Shown here: piece by piece, positions 54,290 through 62,961 of the stretch
Layout: every line of letters begins with the position of its first letter
Numbering within the stretch: position 1 is the stretch's first letter
From: Thermomicrobium sp. 4228-Ro
GTDB taxonomy: Bacteria; Chloroflexota; Chloroflexia; Thermomicrobiales; Thermomicrobiaceae
Reading direction: 5' to 3'
DNA: 64,000 bases
Assembly (NCBI RefSeq): GCF_026241205.1
Contig: NZ_JAPFQM010000001.1
Location: 1,426,001-1,490,000 of the forward strand
Notes under the pieces: generated by a model
Database searches by the model: none
Told to the model about the DNA's origin: nothing
Seen by the model: the letters and a program-made list of their open reading frames with translations, nothing else
Position numbers and translations under genes: made by a program

Positions 54290-55729
54290 GTGAGGCGCTC
54301 GCTCGCACTGCTGCTGGTCGGGGTTCTCGTGATCGCAGCGTGCCGGAACCTTCCGGTGACTCTGGTGGCAACTCCGACCGGTCTCGCAACTCCGGTGTCG
54401 ACTGTAACACCGGAACCGGAGGTGACTCGGACGACGCTCGTCCTCCCCACACCTTCGGTAACAGTCCAGTGGGTCGGAACGTGCTCGCTCGCTCGAGTCC
54501 TCGAGGTGTATCGGTCGTTTTTGCAGGCGTTGAACGATGGCGATCTTCCGGCATTGCGTGCAGTACTCGGAATCGGGATGGAGAGCGCAGCAGAGAGCCG
54601 TTGGTTCGCCGTGATCCCCCGAGAGTCGGAATTGTTTGGCACAGGGCTTTTCACCGAACGCCCCGAAGGTTTTCTCGACTGGGTGAGCCAGCGGTCCAGC
54701 CAGCACGAGCGGTGGAACGTCCTGGAGTTCGTCCAGATCGAGCCGTCCAGCGGAAGCCGCGTCGTTGTGACTGCTGCACTCCTCCGCGAGGCGGATGACT
54801 TCATCGCGAAACCGTTTCTCTCTCGGATCGAACTCGATTGTGACACCGGGGTTGTCCGCTCGATGGTAGCTGGCGCGGTAGGAGCCGATACGTTACCGAC
54901 GTCACCGAGTGCTCTGCTTGCCGAGGCGCTGGCCCAGCGGTCACTGCGTCCCCCGGAGGTGAAAGAGCCCTGTCCGCGTAGTTCCTGGGCCTTCGGCAAC
55001 GCCGTCGGTGAAGGACCGGTCTATCTCGCCGTGGGGCCCGATGCCGTCGTGAATGTACCGGATCACGCCACCGGATCGACCGAGCCGGTTCCCCTCGACG
55101 TTGTCGTCTCGGCGAGCGAGCGAGGGCCTGTCCTCCTGCGGCTCTTTGCACTTGCTGACGAGACGCCGGTACCGCTCGGCAGGAACGGATCGGCGCTCTT
55201 CCTCGAGCCTTCAGGAGCGGGAGAACGATCGACCACCCTTTCCCCGATGCTGCAGCAAGCTGGCTGCTACGTGCTTCAAGCTGATGGCGCGACCTGGCAG
55301 CAATCGATCGTCTTCGAAACGATCGCCGAACCACTGGCGGCGTTCGTTCCGCAGCTCGTCAATGTTGCGCTGCCGGTCGATCTCCGTCTGGTTTCTGCGT
55401 GGCGTGACGGGCCGGACACCGTGCGAGTCGGATTGGTCGGTTCGACCCTGGTCGCCCGTTTGAGCATCGGGGTCGGTGGGCCAGGGGGACCCACTCTCGG
55501 CGTGGAACAGCGCTGCGAACGCATCGCGGAGCGGATCGATCTCTGCTGGGTACCACATCCGGTCTGGGGCTGGCCACAGGCGGCGGTGTGGGACGATGGC
55601 ATGCGACGCTACCAGCTGGTCGTACTGGCTGGCAATCGCGATGCCTGGAGCGAGGATGACCTGCGGACACTCGTGCGGCGCCTCAGCCTGCCGGAGGACC
55701 CTGCCCGTGTCCTCCAGAGCAGAGGGTAG
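54290..55729 (+). CDS. Large lipoprotein of unknown function
   Basis: A 479-residue exported lipoprotein: basic start, hydrophobic helix and lipobox IAAC (Cys18), then a Thr/Pro-rich linker. A region about 65-185 (LEVYRSFLQALNDGDLPALRAVL) resembles an NTF2-like or small helical domain. The rest is beta-rich with paired cysteines. I cannot assign a family. The GTG start follows GGGAGGAG. It is the last gene of the envelope cluster, 55 bases after the L,D-transpeptidase. Confidence 0.65.
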   Translation: MRRSLALLLVGVLVIAACRNLPVTLVATPTGLATPVSTVTPEPEVTRTTLVLPTPSVTVQWVGTCSLARVLEVYRSFLQALNDGDLPALRAVLGIGMESAAESRWFAVIPRESELFGTGLFTERPEGFLDWVSQRSSQHERWNVLEFVQIEPSSGSRVVVTAALLREADDFIAKPFLSRIELDCDTGVVRSMVAGAVGADTLPTSPSALLAEALAQRSLRPPEVKEPCPRSSWAFGNAVGEGPVYLAVGPDAVVNVPDHATGSTEPVPLDVVVSASERGPVLLRLFALADETPVPLGRNGSALFLEPSGAGERSTTLSPMLQQAGCYVLQADGATWQQSIVFETIAEPLAAFVPQLVNVALPVDLRLVSAWRDGPDTVRVGLVGSTLVARLSIGVGGPGGPTLGVEQRCERIAERIDLCWVPHPVWGWPQAAVWDDGMRRYQLVVLAGNRDAWSEDDLRTLVRRLSLPEDPARVLQSRG

Positions 55730-55803
55730 TGAACGGACGACGGGGCGGTCTGCCGCACTGCTCGTTCCTGGATTAGGATTCCAGCGAGCCGGACGGAGGC
55801 ACA

Positions 55804-57435
55804 ATGGTGGAGTTCGACTTTCTCATCCGGAACGGGAAAATCGTCGACGGGACGGGAAATCCCTGGTTCTGGGGAGACGTCGCGGTGCGCGGTGACCGTA
55901 TCGTGGCAGTCGCACCGCCGGGCCAGCTCGTACCGGAGCGGTCACGGGAAGTCGTGGATGCGAGCGGATGCGTGGTCTGTCCGGGTTTCATCGATATCCA
56001 GAGCCACTCGATCTACCCGCTCATGCGCGATGGCCGATCGGTGTCGAAAATCGCACAGGGCGTCACGACCGAAATCATGGGCGAGGGCTGGACACCGGCA
56101 CCGTTCGGTGGGCGTATCCGCGAGCCGATTCCCAGTGCGTACTTCGCGACCCGCTTGCCGGAGTGGGAAGAGCAGGTTCGCCAGTGGCGTCGGTTCGGCG
56201 ACTGGCTCGAAGCGATGGTGGAGCGCGGTGTTTCACCGAACATCGGCGCCTTCGTCGCTGGCGGAACGGTGCGGGAATACGTCAAAGGCTACGAGATGAC
56301 ACCCGCCACGGCCGACGAGCTGGTGGCCATGCGGCGGCTGGTCGCTGAGGCGATGGAGGATGGCGCCTTCGGGGTCGCGTATGCGCTCATCTATCCACCG
56401 GATGCCTATGCTTCGACGGAGGAGATCATCGCGATCTGCCGTGAAGTGCGCCGGTTCGGTGGACTCTACATCACGCATCTCCGGAGCGAAGCCGGCCAGC
56501 TGCTCGAGGCGCTCGAAGAAGCGATCCGAATCGGCCAGGAAGCCGATGTTCCCGTCGAGATCTACCACCTCAAGGCGTCCGGGCGCCGCAATTGGTGGAA
56601 GTTCCCGTCCGTGATCGCACGGATCGAGCAGGCACGGCAGGATGGGATCGACATAACGGCCGACCTCTATCCGTACACGGCGGCTGGGACAGGCCTCGCC
56701 TCCATTCTCCCGCCGTGGGTCGCTGCAGGTGGTCGCTTTTTCGACAATCTGCGCGATCCGACGGTTCGTGCCCGGATCAAGCAGGAAGTCGAGCAGCCGT
56801 CGGGGAACTGGGAAGCGCTCGGCACCGAGGCTGGGCCGGACGGTATCATGCCGGTCGGCATGCAGCATCCTGCTCTGCGTCCCGCTGTCGGCAAGCGACT
56901 CGCTGACATCGCGCGAGAACGCGGTCAGGACTGGATCGATACAGCGATCGACCTCTTGCTGACCGAGGAGCGGAACATCTTCACGATCTATTTCCTGATG
57001 GATGAGGCGAACGTGCGTCTCGCCCTCCAGCAACCCTGGATCAAGGTCGCGACCGATGCTGGCGGTTTGGATCCGACGTGGGCACGCACCGAGGGCCCGG
57101 TTCACCCGCGCGCCTACGGGACCTATCCCCGGGTTCTCGGACGGTACGTCCGCGACGAGCGTGCACTCACGCTCGAGGAGGCGATCCGCAAGATGACCTC
57201 TGCCGTAGCTGATCGCCTGGGCTTGCGCGATCGGGGGCAGGTGCGCCCAGGGTTCTACGCTGACCTCGTCGTGTTCGATCCGGTGTCGGTAGTCGACCGG
57301 GCGACGTTCGAGGAACCGCACCAGTTCCCGAGCGGGATCCGTCACGTCTGGGTGAACGGAAAGCAGGTTCTCCGGAACGGCGAGCATACCGGTGCGTTAC
57401 CAGGGCGCATCGTCTCCGCGCCGGCGAGGATTTAG
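55804..57435 (+). CDS. D-aminoacylase-like amidohydrolase with a divergent metal site
   Basis: A 543-residue amidohydrolase-superfamily protein similar to N-acyl-D-amino-acid deacylases. It has IRNGKIVDGTGNP, CPGFIDIQSHS, QGVTTEIMGEGW, ITHLRSEAGQLLEAL, IYHLKASG and VATDAGGLDP. In D-aminoacylase the metal ligands include HxH and a Cys in GNCG. Here the first is QSH and the Cys is absent, while the later His and Asp are kept. Activity and substrate are uncertain. ATG 55804 follows GGAGG. A zinc dehydrogenase gene starts nine bases after its stop. Confidence 0.78.
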   Translation: MVEFDFLIRNGKIVDGTGNPWFWGDVAVRGDRIVAVAPPGQLVPERSREVVDASGCVVCPGFIDIQSHSIYPLMRDGRSVSKIAQGVTTEIMGEGWTPAPFGGRIREPIPSAYFATRLPEWEEQVRQWRRFGDWLEAMVERGVSPNIGAFVAGGTVREYVKGYEMTPATADELVAMRRLVAEAMEDGAFGVAYALIYPPDAYASTEEIIAICREVRRFGGLYITHLRSEAGQLLEALEEAIRIGQEADVPVEIYHLKASGRRNWWKFPSVIARIEQARQDGIDITADLYPYTAAGTGLASILPPWVAAGGRFFDNLRDPTVRARIKQEVEQPSGNWEALGTEAGPDGIMPVGMQHPALRPAVGKRLADIARERGQDWIDTAIDLLLTEERNIFTIYFLMDEANVRLALQQPWIKVATDAGGLDPTWARTEGPVHPRAYGTYPRVLGRYVRDERALTLEEAIRKMTSAVADRLGLRDRGQVRPGFYADLVVFDPVSVVDRATFEEPHQFPSGIRHVWVNGKQVLRNGEHTGALPGRIVSAPARI

Positions 57436-57444
57436 GGAGGCACG

Positions 57445-58674
57445 ATGCTCGCGCTGCAGATCGTCGAAAGCGTACCGCGGTATCTCCTCGCGAAGGCGCT
57501 CGGCCGTGTTCAGCCGGCGGTGTACTGGAACGGCTGGGGACTCCTGCAGTTGCGGGATATCCCAGAGCCCCGCTTGCCGAACGGTGAATGGGTGCGGATC
57601 GGTACGCGGCTCAGTGGCATCTGCGGCAGCGATATCGGCTTGATCACGCTCCATACGAGCCCGACGACCTCACCACTCGTCTCGTTCCCGTTCACGCTCG
57701 GTCACGAGATCGTGGGTGAGGTGACGGAATTGGGTGCCGCGGTCGAGGGATTCCAGATCGGTCAACGGGTCGTCGTCAACCCTCTGCTCGGGTGCGTTGC
57801 GCGCGGTTTTCGGGATTTGTGTGTCGAATGTGCGCGCGGCATGCCGAACCGTTGCCTGCGCTTCCGCGAGGGGACGATCGCCCCGGGCATCATGATCGGA
57901 TTCTGTCGCGATACGGGCGGAGGGTGGAGTCCGACCTTCGTCGCGCATCGCTCGCAGCTCGTGCCGGTGCCGGATGCGCTCTCGGACGAAGAGGCGGTGC
58001 TGGCCGAGCCGTTCGGGGTGGCGCTCCATGCGGTCCTCCGGAACCGGCCGTCGGACGACGAGACGGTGCTGGTTGTGGGCGCTGGGATCATCGGGCTTCT
58101 CACGGTCGCAGCGTTGCGAGCGATCGGATGCCGTGCCCGCATTCTCGTGACGGCCCGCTACCCGTTTCAAGCCGAGGCGGCAGCGCGCCTGGGTGCCGAT
58201 ACCGTCCTGCGCAGCCGGCCTGGGCCAGCGCTCTACCGGGAACTGGCGCGTCTCACGGGTGCGCGGGTGTACCGGGCGCGCTTCGGTCGTTGGCTCGTCC
58301 AAGGGGGTGTCGATCGGGTCTTCGACTGCGTCGGCTCGAGTCGTTCCGTCCAGGACGCGCTAGCCGTGACGCGTGCCGGCGGGCGTGTGGTCCTCGTGGG
58401 GCTGGCGAGCGACCCGGGCGGTGTCGACTGGACACCGATCTGGCTGCGCGAGGTGGAGATTCGTGGGTCGATGGCCTATGCCGATGACGTGCTCGACGGA
58501 GTCCGGGACTCCAGTATCGCGCATGCCGTCCGCCTGATGGCGGAGAGACGAGTCGACCTGGGCTGGCTCGTCACGCATCGGTTCGCGCTCACCGAGTATC
58601 GGAAAGCTCTCGAGACCGTAACGGCAAAAGGGAGCAGCGGGGTCATCAAGGCGGTCTTCGCGTTCGTCGGCTGA
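57445..58674 (+). CDS. Zinc-dependent alcohol dehydrogenase (MDR family)
   Basis: A 409-residue medium-chain dehydrogenase/reductase. Catalytic zinc residues appear in ICGSD and LGHEIVGE, with the later AEPFGVALHA. A structural zinc loop has four Cys within LGCVARGF to NRC. The NAD(P) site is VVGAGIIGLLTVAAL. Substrate is unknown. Its close coupling to the amidohydrolase suggests a small catabolic operon that releases and then oxidises an alcohol or polyol. ATG follows AGGGAGG. Confidence 0.85.
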   Translation: MLALQIVESVPRYLLAKALGRVQPAVYWNGWGLLQLRDIPEPRLPNGEWVRIGTRLSGICGSDIGLITLHTSPTTSPLVSFPFTLGHEIVGEVTELGAAVEGFQIGQRVVVNPLLGCVARGFRDLCVECARGMPNRCLRFREGTIAPGIMIGFCRDTGGGWSPTFVAHRSQLVPVPDALSDEEAVLAEPFGVALHAVLRNRPSDDETVLVVGAGIIGLLTVAALRAIGCRARILVTARYPFQAEAAARLGADTVLRSRPGPALYRELARLTGARVYRARFGRWLVQGGVDRVFDCVGSSRSVQDALAVTRAGGRVVLVGLASDPGGVDWTPIWLREVEIRGSMAYADDVLDGVRDSSIAHAVRLMAERRVDLGWLVTHRFALTEYRKALETVTAKGSSGVIKAVFAFVG

Positions 58675-58691
58675 GCTCTGGGAAAGACAGA

Positions 58692-58714
58692 GCCGCCCGA
58701 AGCACTCGGGCGGC
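58692..58714. terminator. Bidirectional terminator between convergent genes
   Basis: A perfect 9-bp stem (GCCGCCCGA, 58692-58700, with 58706-58714) around the loop AGCAC. It sits between the dehydrogenase (ends 58674) and the minus-strand aldolase-like gene (ends 58741). It should serve both, though T-runs are weak. Confidence 0.6.
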
Positions 58715-58740
58715 CCGATCGATCTTCGCCTGAACGGGAC

Positions 58741-59907
58741 TCAGGTCATCGGGACTTGCGGGATCAGCTTGCCGTCGATCCGGTCGAGAATTTCGTCCAT
58801 GCTGCGTCCGGTGATAGTGACGCCGTGATTCTTGAGCCCGATCACCGCTCGGGTCGGATCCGGTTCCTGCGCGAGCAGGTTGGAGACAGCCAGGGCGAGT
58901 TCGAGCGTGCCGCAGGGATAGTTGATCTCGGTCGACCGGATCCCGTCCATCCAGGCATGGACGTGGACGATCGCACCGATCTCGGGATGCTGCTGGTAGA
59001 TCATCCAGTGCTCGATGGCATCGACCGAGACCCGGCGCGGCTCCACGTTGGGAGGCACGCTCAGGATGATGGCCGGGATCGAGGGATCGAACCCGCTGAC
59101 CATGAGGATGTCGCGACCGATCACCTCGAGTTGGGCCTTGTTGACACCGCTCGCGCTCATCCAGAAGCGGTGACGATCCTTGCGTGCGCTCAGGTTCCCG
59201 TAGCTCAGGCCACCGAGCCCGTAGAGGCGCTTGACGTGCCGCAAGTCCTCCTCGCTCAAGAGTTCGTGGACCGGGAACGGCGCGGGCAGGAGGTTCATCG
59301 CTTCCAGTCGCTTGCCGGCGCGGGAAATCTGCTGCGTGATCTCGTCACCGTTCCAGAGCTCCGGTTCGAGATCGGTGCGGAACACGTTGTTGATGACCAG
59401 ATGCGACGATGCGAGCGGATGGAGGCGGTCGTAGATCGCGGCGAAGAAGCGTTCGTCCTCGCCCTCATGGTACGGGATGCCGTAGTGCCCGCGCTCGAGG
59501 GTGACGAAATGGGCTTCTGGCCCCGACTCGCCTGGAATGAGGATCAAGACCAGATTCGCCAGCGCGTAGAGCAAGTACGGGTAGCACGCGGTGAGGATGT
59601 CCGGTGGCCGTTCGGGCAGCTCGGTGATCCCGACGACGAACGTCGCCTGCGCCTTACGGCGATACCGGTGCGGCTTGTCGTGCGGAAACACGCTCAGGAC
59701 GAGCCGGATATCCGCAATCGGTTGCGGGTGAAACTCGTGGCCGCGCCGTTGCAGCTCACCTCGCAGGCCATCGATGAACCACCGCAACCGTGGTGAGGGC
59801 GGATCACCGTAGACCGTGAACGTTCCGGTTTCTGGCTCCTCGGCGAGAATGCGCAAGGTTTCGGCCAGTGCCTCGACTTGGTTTATGGACCGCTGTTCGG
59901 TCGTCAT
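58741..59907 (-). CDS. Class II aldolase/adducin-domain protein with long N-terminal region
   Basis: A 388-residue protein. The first 175 or so residues (ILAEEPETGTFTVYG, ITELPERPPDILTACYPYLLYALANLVLILIP) form a separate alpha/beta domain that I do not recognise. The class II aldolase domain follows from about 200, with zinc ligands HVH in AIVHVHAWMDG, then IGLKNHGVTITG near the end. Unlike the copy at 23585, its HxH pair is intact. Substrate is unknown. The start at ATG 59907 follows GGGGAACG. Confidence 0.75.
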   Translation of the reverse strand: MTTEQRSINQVEALAETLRILAEEPETGTFTVYGDPPSPRLRWFIDGLRGELQRRGHEFHPQPIADIRLVLSVFPHDKPHRYRRKAQATFVVGITELPERPPDILTACYPYLLYALANLVLILIPGESGPEAHFVTLERGHYGIPYHEGEDERFFAAIYDRLHPLASSHLVINNVFRTDLEPELWNGDEITQQISRAGKRLEAMNLLPAPFPVHELLSEEDLRHVKRLYGLGGLSYGNLSARKDRHRFWMSASGVNKAQLEVIGRDILMVSGFDPSIPAIILSVPPNVEPRRVSVDAIEHWMIYQQHPEIGAIVHVHAWMDGIRSTEINYPCGTLELALAVSNLLAQEPDPTRAVIGLKNHGVTITGRSMDEILDRIDGKLIPQVPMT

Positions 59908-59989
59908 CGTTCCGATCGTTCCCCTTGCTTCGCGCTTCGCGAGCGATATTGCTCGCACCGCCCGATTGTGGCAGAGAGGAATCGGAAGG

Positions 59990-60988
59990 TCAAGCGGTGC
60001 GGCAGGCACCGACCGGCACACGAATCGTCAGCGCTCGCGGCACGACTCGGGCTTCGATATCGGTTCTCCCCACCGGCTCGCCGTCGATTTCGATCCGGAC
60101 CGGACACGGGGCGGTCACGCGAACGCGCGACCCGCTCCAATGCAAGACGGCCGGATGGCGCACGTGGCTTCCCCGGTAGACAGCGGGTAAGAGCGAGCCG
60201 ATGAGGACACGACGGGGAGTTTCTCGGAGCAGAAAGATCTCGAATATCCCGTCCGTGACGGATGCTGTCGGTGCGATCCGCATGCCACCGGCGTGGAACC
60301 GCCCGTTGGCGATCGCGACCATCGAGGCACGGCCAGCGAAGACCGGCTCACCGTCGATCTCGAGCGTCAGCTCGGCAGCAGCGTGTCGCAGGATCGTGCG
60401 GAACGCTGCGACCAGGTAGGCCAGGAATCCGCCGAGCTGCTTGGTGGACGAGCTGACCGAGGCAGCAGTTTCGGCACCTAGCCCAATGTCCGCCATGTTC
60501 ACGAAATACCGGCGACGCACAACCCCGTCCGGATCCGTGAAGGTGATCTGCCCAACGTCCACGCGGCAGGGCTCACCGTCGCGAAGCAGCTCGATGACCT
60601 GCTCGGCACGGGTGATACCGAAGAGTCGGGCGAAGTCACGGCCGGTGCCGCAGGGGACGATCGTAAGCGTAACCGGGGCGAGTAGCTGCCCGTGTTCGTC
60701 GAGTATGCCGTTGACGACCTCGTTCACCGTTCCGTCTCCACCGACGACGAGTAGCTCCCTCGCGCCACTTTTGACACAAGACCGGGCGAGGTGCATCGCG
60801 GCGCCCGGTTCAGCGGTCTGCGCTTCGTGGATGCGCAGGCCGAGTCGCTCGAGGCGCTGCCGGACGGCCGGCCAGATTCGGGCCGGTCGTCCACTCCCGG
60901 CAGCCGGGTTGACGATGGCATGGATCGTCTCCGGAATGTAGGGCGTGCTTTGCCGCCCCGTGTAGCTGGTCGCTGTCGTATCCATCAT
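59990..60988 (-). CDS. Diacylglycerol/lipid kinase family protein (YegS/DgkB type)
   Basis: A 332-residue DAGK-catalytic-domain protein with AIVNPAAGSGRP (nucleotide region), VGGDGTVNEVVNGI, PCGTGRDFARL and ANGRFHAGGMRIAP. Such enzymes phosphorylate diacylglycerol or related lipids with ATP and have no membrane helix. The start is uncertain: ATG 60988 gives a compact N-terminus, ATG 61018 and 61093 are longer options, and none has a strong ribosome site. It may recycle lipids made or used by the envelope genes. Confidence 0.82.
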   Translation of the reverse strand: MMDTTATSYTGRQSTPYIPETIHAIVNPAAGSGRPARIWPAVRQRLERLGLRIHEAQTAEPGAAMHLARSCVKSGARELLVVGGDGTVNEVVNGILDEHGQLLAPVTLTIVPCGTGRDFARLFGITRAEQVIELLRDGEPCRVDVGQITFTDPDGVVRRRYFVNMADIGLGAETAASVSSSTKQLGGFLAYLVAAFRTILRHAAAELTLEIDGEPVFAGRASMVAIANGRFHAGGMRIAPTASVTDGIFEIFLLRETPRRVLIGSLLPAVYRGSHVRHPAVLHWSGSRVRVTAPCPVRIEIDGEPVGRTDIEARVVPRALTIRVPVGACRTA

Positions 60989-61142
60989 GCGTACCCGCAC
61001 GCGTCCTGTCCGTTCCATGGTAGCGCAGAACGACGACCTAGTGAACAGTTTCTTGCGAAGCGTTCTCGCTGACCGTGCTGCTGTCAGCGCCAAACCAGGA
61101 CTGTGCGGAGGGGGAAAACGCGCCGAATTTGCCGGCTCCGAT

Positions 61143-61171
61143 TTGACGCGAGCTGGCTGACGTGCTATGCT
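61143..61171 (+). promoter_or_regulatory. Strong promoter of the LysM/M23 gene
   Basis: TTGACG (61143-61148), a 17-base spacer, TATGCT (61166-61171). The start point near 61178 leaves a leader of about 80 bases before ATG 61260. The 150 bases upstream are the divergent region with the lipid-kinase gene and hold no other clear feature. Confidence 0.7.
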
Positions 61172-61259
61172 GCGCGCGAGAATTGGGGAATCGTCGAGTT
61201 CGGCATCGGGACGCAGAGAATCGGCACACGGCCGAGGGAAGGGAAGCCGGGAGCAAGCG

Positions 61260-62930
61260 ATGCCGCATCAGCCATCACCGGAAGAGCAGCGAGCGGACGC
61301 TCCCGAGGTCACAGTTCGTTTCGGCTGGATGCCAGAGGCTCCCGTCGCCGGAGCGTCGGCGAACGGTCACCCCCTCGAGCCAGGGGTCAATGGCCGTGCC
61401 GTGGAGGCGGAGGGGTCGTTACCGCCAGCTGACGGTGGAGCACGAGTCCGCGACGTCACGTCGCGGCCGATCGCGTTACCAGCGCAGCCGAACGGCTCGG
61501 CGAACCGGACTCCCGTACTCGAGTCCCTGCCACGCTCGTCTCGCCGCAGTTCGGCTCCGTCGGCGCCACCGAGTGGGCGGTCGGCCTGGCGCATGGGGCG
61601 GTGGTCGCTCCATGCGGCGGTCGTCTGTTGCATCGTGGTGGTCGCGCTCGGTGGCGGGTTCTGGCGTGCTCCACTGCTCGTTTCGGTTTCTGCCGGTACC
61701 GATCGGATCGCGGCTCTCTGGGATGCGGGCTATACACCAGGAGTTGTGGCTGGTCAGGCTGTGCGTCTCGCCGCGACAGACCCGCGGATCGGCTATCTCG
61801 CTACCGGCGGCCTGGCGGTCAAGCCGGATGTGCTCGTGCTCGACACCTACGTCACGAGCGGTGGGGAAACGGTCTATGACGTTTCCCGCGCGACTGGCCG
61901 GAGCGTCGATACGCTGTTGTGGGCGAACAACCTCGTCGATCCTGGTGCACCCCTACCGGCTGGTGTGCCGCTGCGTGTGCCGCCGGTCGATGGGATGCTC
62001 CACGTCGTCCGGGAGGGCGACACGCTCGAATCGATCGCTGCCCGGTACGGCGTGACGCCGGACGTCATCACCGGGTACGAGCCCAACGGTGTGCAGCGAG
62101 ACACTGACCTCGTGCCGAACCGGATGATCATGGTGCCCGGTGGCAAGATGCCGCAGCGCGACCGGGTGATCATGTACACGGTGCAAGAGGGTGATACGCT
62201 CTGGAAGATCGCCGAACGTTTCGGCCTCAAGGTACAGACGATCACCTGGGCGAACTCGCTGCCTGATCCAGAGCTGATCTATCCAGGCCAGCAGCTTGCC
62301 ATTCTGCCGACCGATGGAGTGATGGTGAAAGTCAAGGAAGGCGATACGATCGAGTCGCTGGCCGAGTACTGGGGGGTCGATCCGCAGGTCATCCGCGACT
62401 ACCCGATGAACGGCATCGGCCCGAACGGCGTGTTGCGCGTCGGGCAGCTGGTCATGATTCCTGGTGGGGAGCCGCCACCACCGCCGCCACCGCCACCTCC
62501 GGCGCCTGCCCCGGCGCAGAGCGCCCCGTCGGCGCCGAGCAACCCGCCGGCCCAGCGGCAGGCACCACGCGGCTCGTTCATCTGGCCGACGACGGGCGTG
62601 ATTACGCAGTACTTCCACGCTGGGCACAACGGCTGGGACATCGCGAACAACATGTACACGCCGATCGTCGCGGCGGACAGTGGAACGGTGATCTTCAGCG
62701 GGTGGAACAACTACGGTTTGGGCTATGCCGTCGCGATCGATCATGGCAACGGGTTCGTGACCTGGTACGGGCACATGGCCGAACCGCCACCGGTGCAAGT
62801 CGGACAGTGGGTCAACCAGGGGCAGTACATCGGCCCGATGGGGAGCACAGGATACTCGACCGGCCCACACGTCCACTTCATCATCATGTACAACGGGGTC
62901 TATCAAGATCCTGGTCTCTACCTCCGGTGA
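61260..62930 (+). CDS. LysM-repeat, M23-family peptidase (membrane anchored)
   Basis: A 556-residue protein. A polar N-terminal part of about 115 residues lies inside the cell, followed by one membrane helix (AAVVCCIVVVALGGGFW). At least three LysM domains follow (HVVREGDTLESIA, YTVQEGDTLWKIA, VKVKEGDTIESLA), then a Pro/Ala-rich linker. The C-terminal M23 domain has the zinc site HNGWD and HVH with GHM between. It cleaves or binds peptidoglycan peptides. mreB follows 31 bases later, so the two are probably co-expressed in wall growth. ATG follows GGGAGC. Confidence 0.9.
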   Translation: MPHQPSPEEQRADAPEVTVRFGWMPEAPVAGASANGHPLEPGVNGRAVEAEGSLPPADGGARVRDVTSRPIALPAQPNGSANRTPVLESLPRSSRRSSAPSAPPSGRSAWRMGRWSLHAAVVCCIVVVALGGGFWRAPLLVSVSAGTDRIAALWDAGYTPGVVAGQAVRLAATDPRIGYLATGGLAVKPDVLVLDTYVTSGGETVYDVSRATGRSVDTLLWANNLVDPGAPLPAGVPLRVPPVDGMLHVVREGDTLESIAARYGVTPDVITGYEPNGVQRDTDLVPNRMIMVPGGKMPQRDRVIMYTVQEGDTLWKIAERFGLKVQTITWANSLPDPELIYPGQQLAILPTDGVMVKVKEGDTIESLAEYWGVDPQVIRDYPMNGIGPNGVLRVGQLVMIPGGEPPPPPPPPPPAPAPAQSAPSAPSNPPAQRQAPRGSFIWPTTGVITQYFHAGHNGWDIANNMYTPIVAADSGTVIFSGWNNYGLGYAVAIDHGNGFVTWYGHMAEPPPVQVGQWVNQGQYIGPMGSTGYSTGPHVHFIIMYNGVYQDPGLYLR

Positions 62931-62961
62931 CGGTGAGGCCGGTGGGAGGAAGGGCGCGACG

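Noticed and set aside
62470-62520. Run of CCG/CCA codons as a possible DNA repeat
   Set aside because: It encodes the Pro-rich linker of the LysM/M23 peptidase and needs no other explanation.
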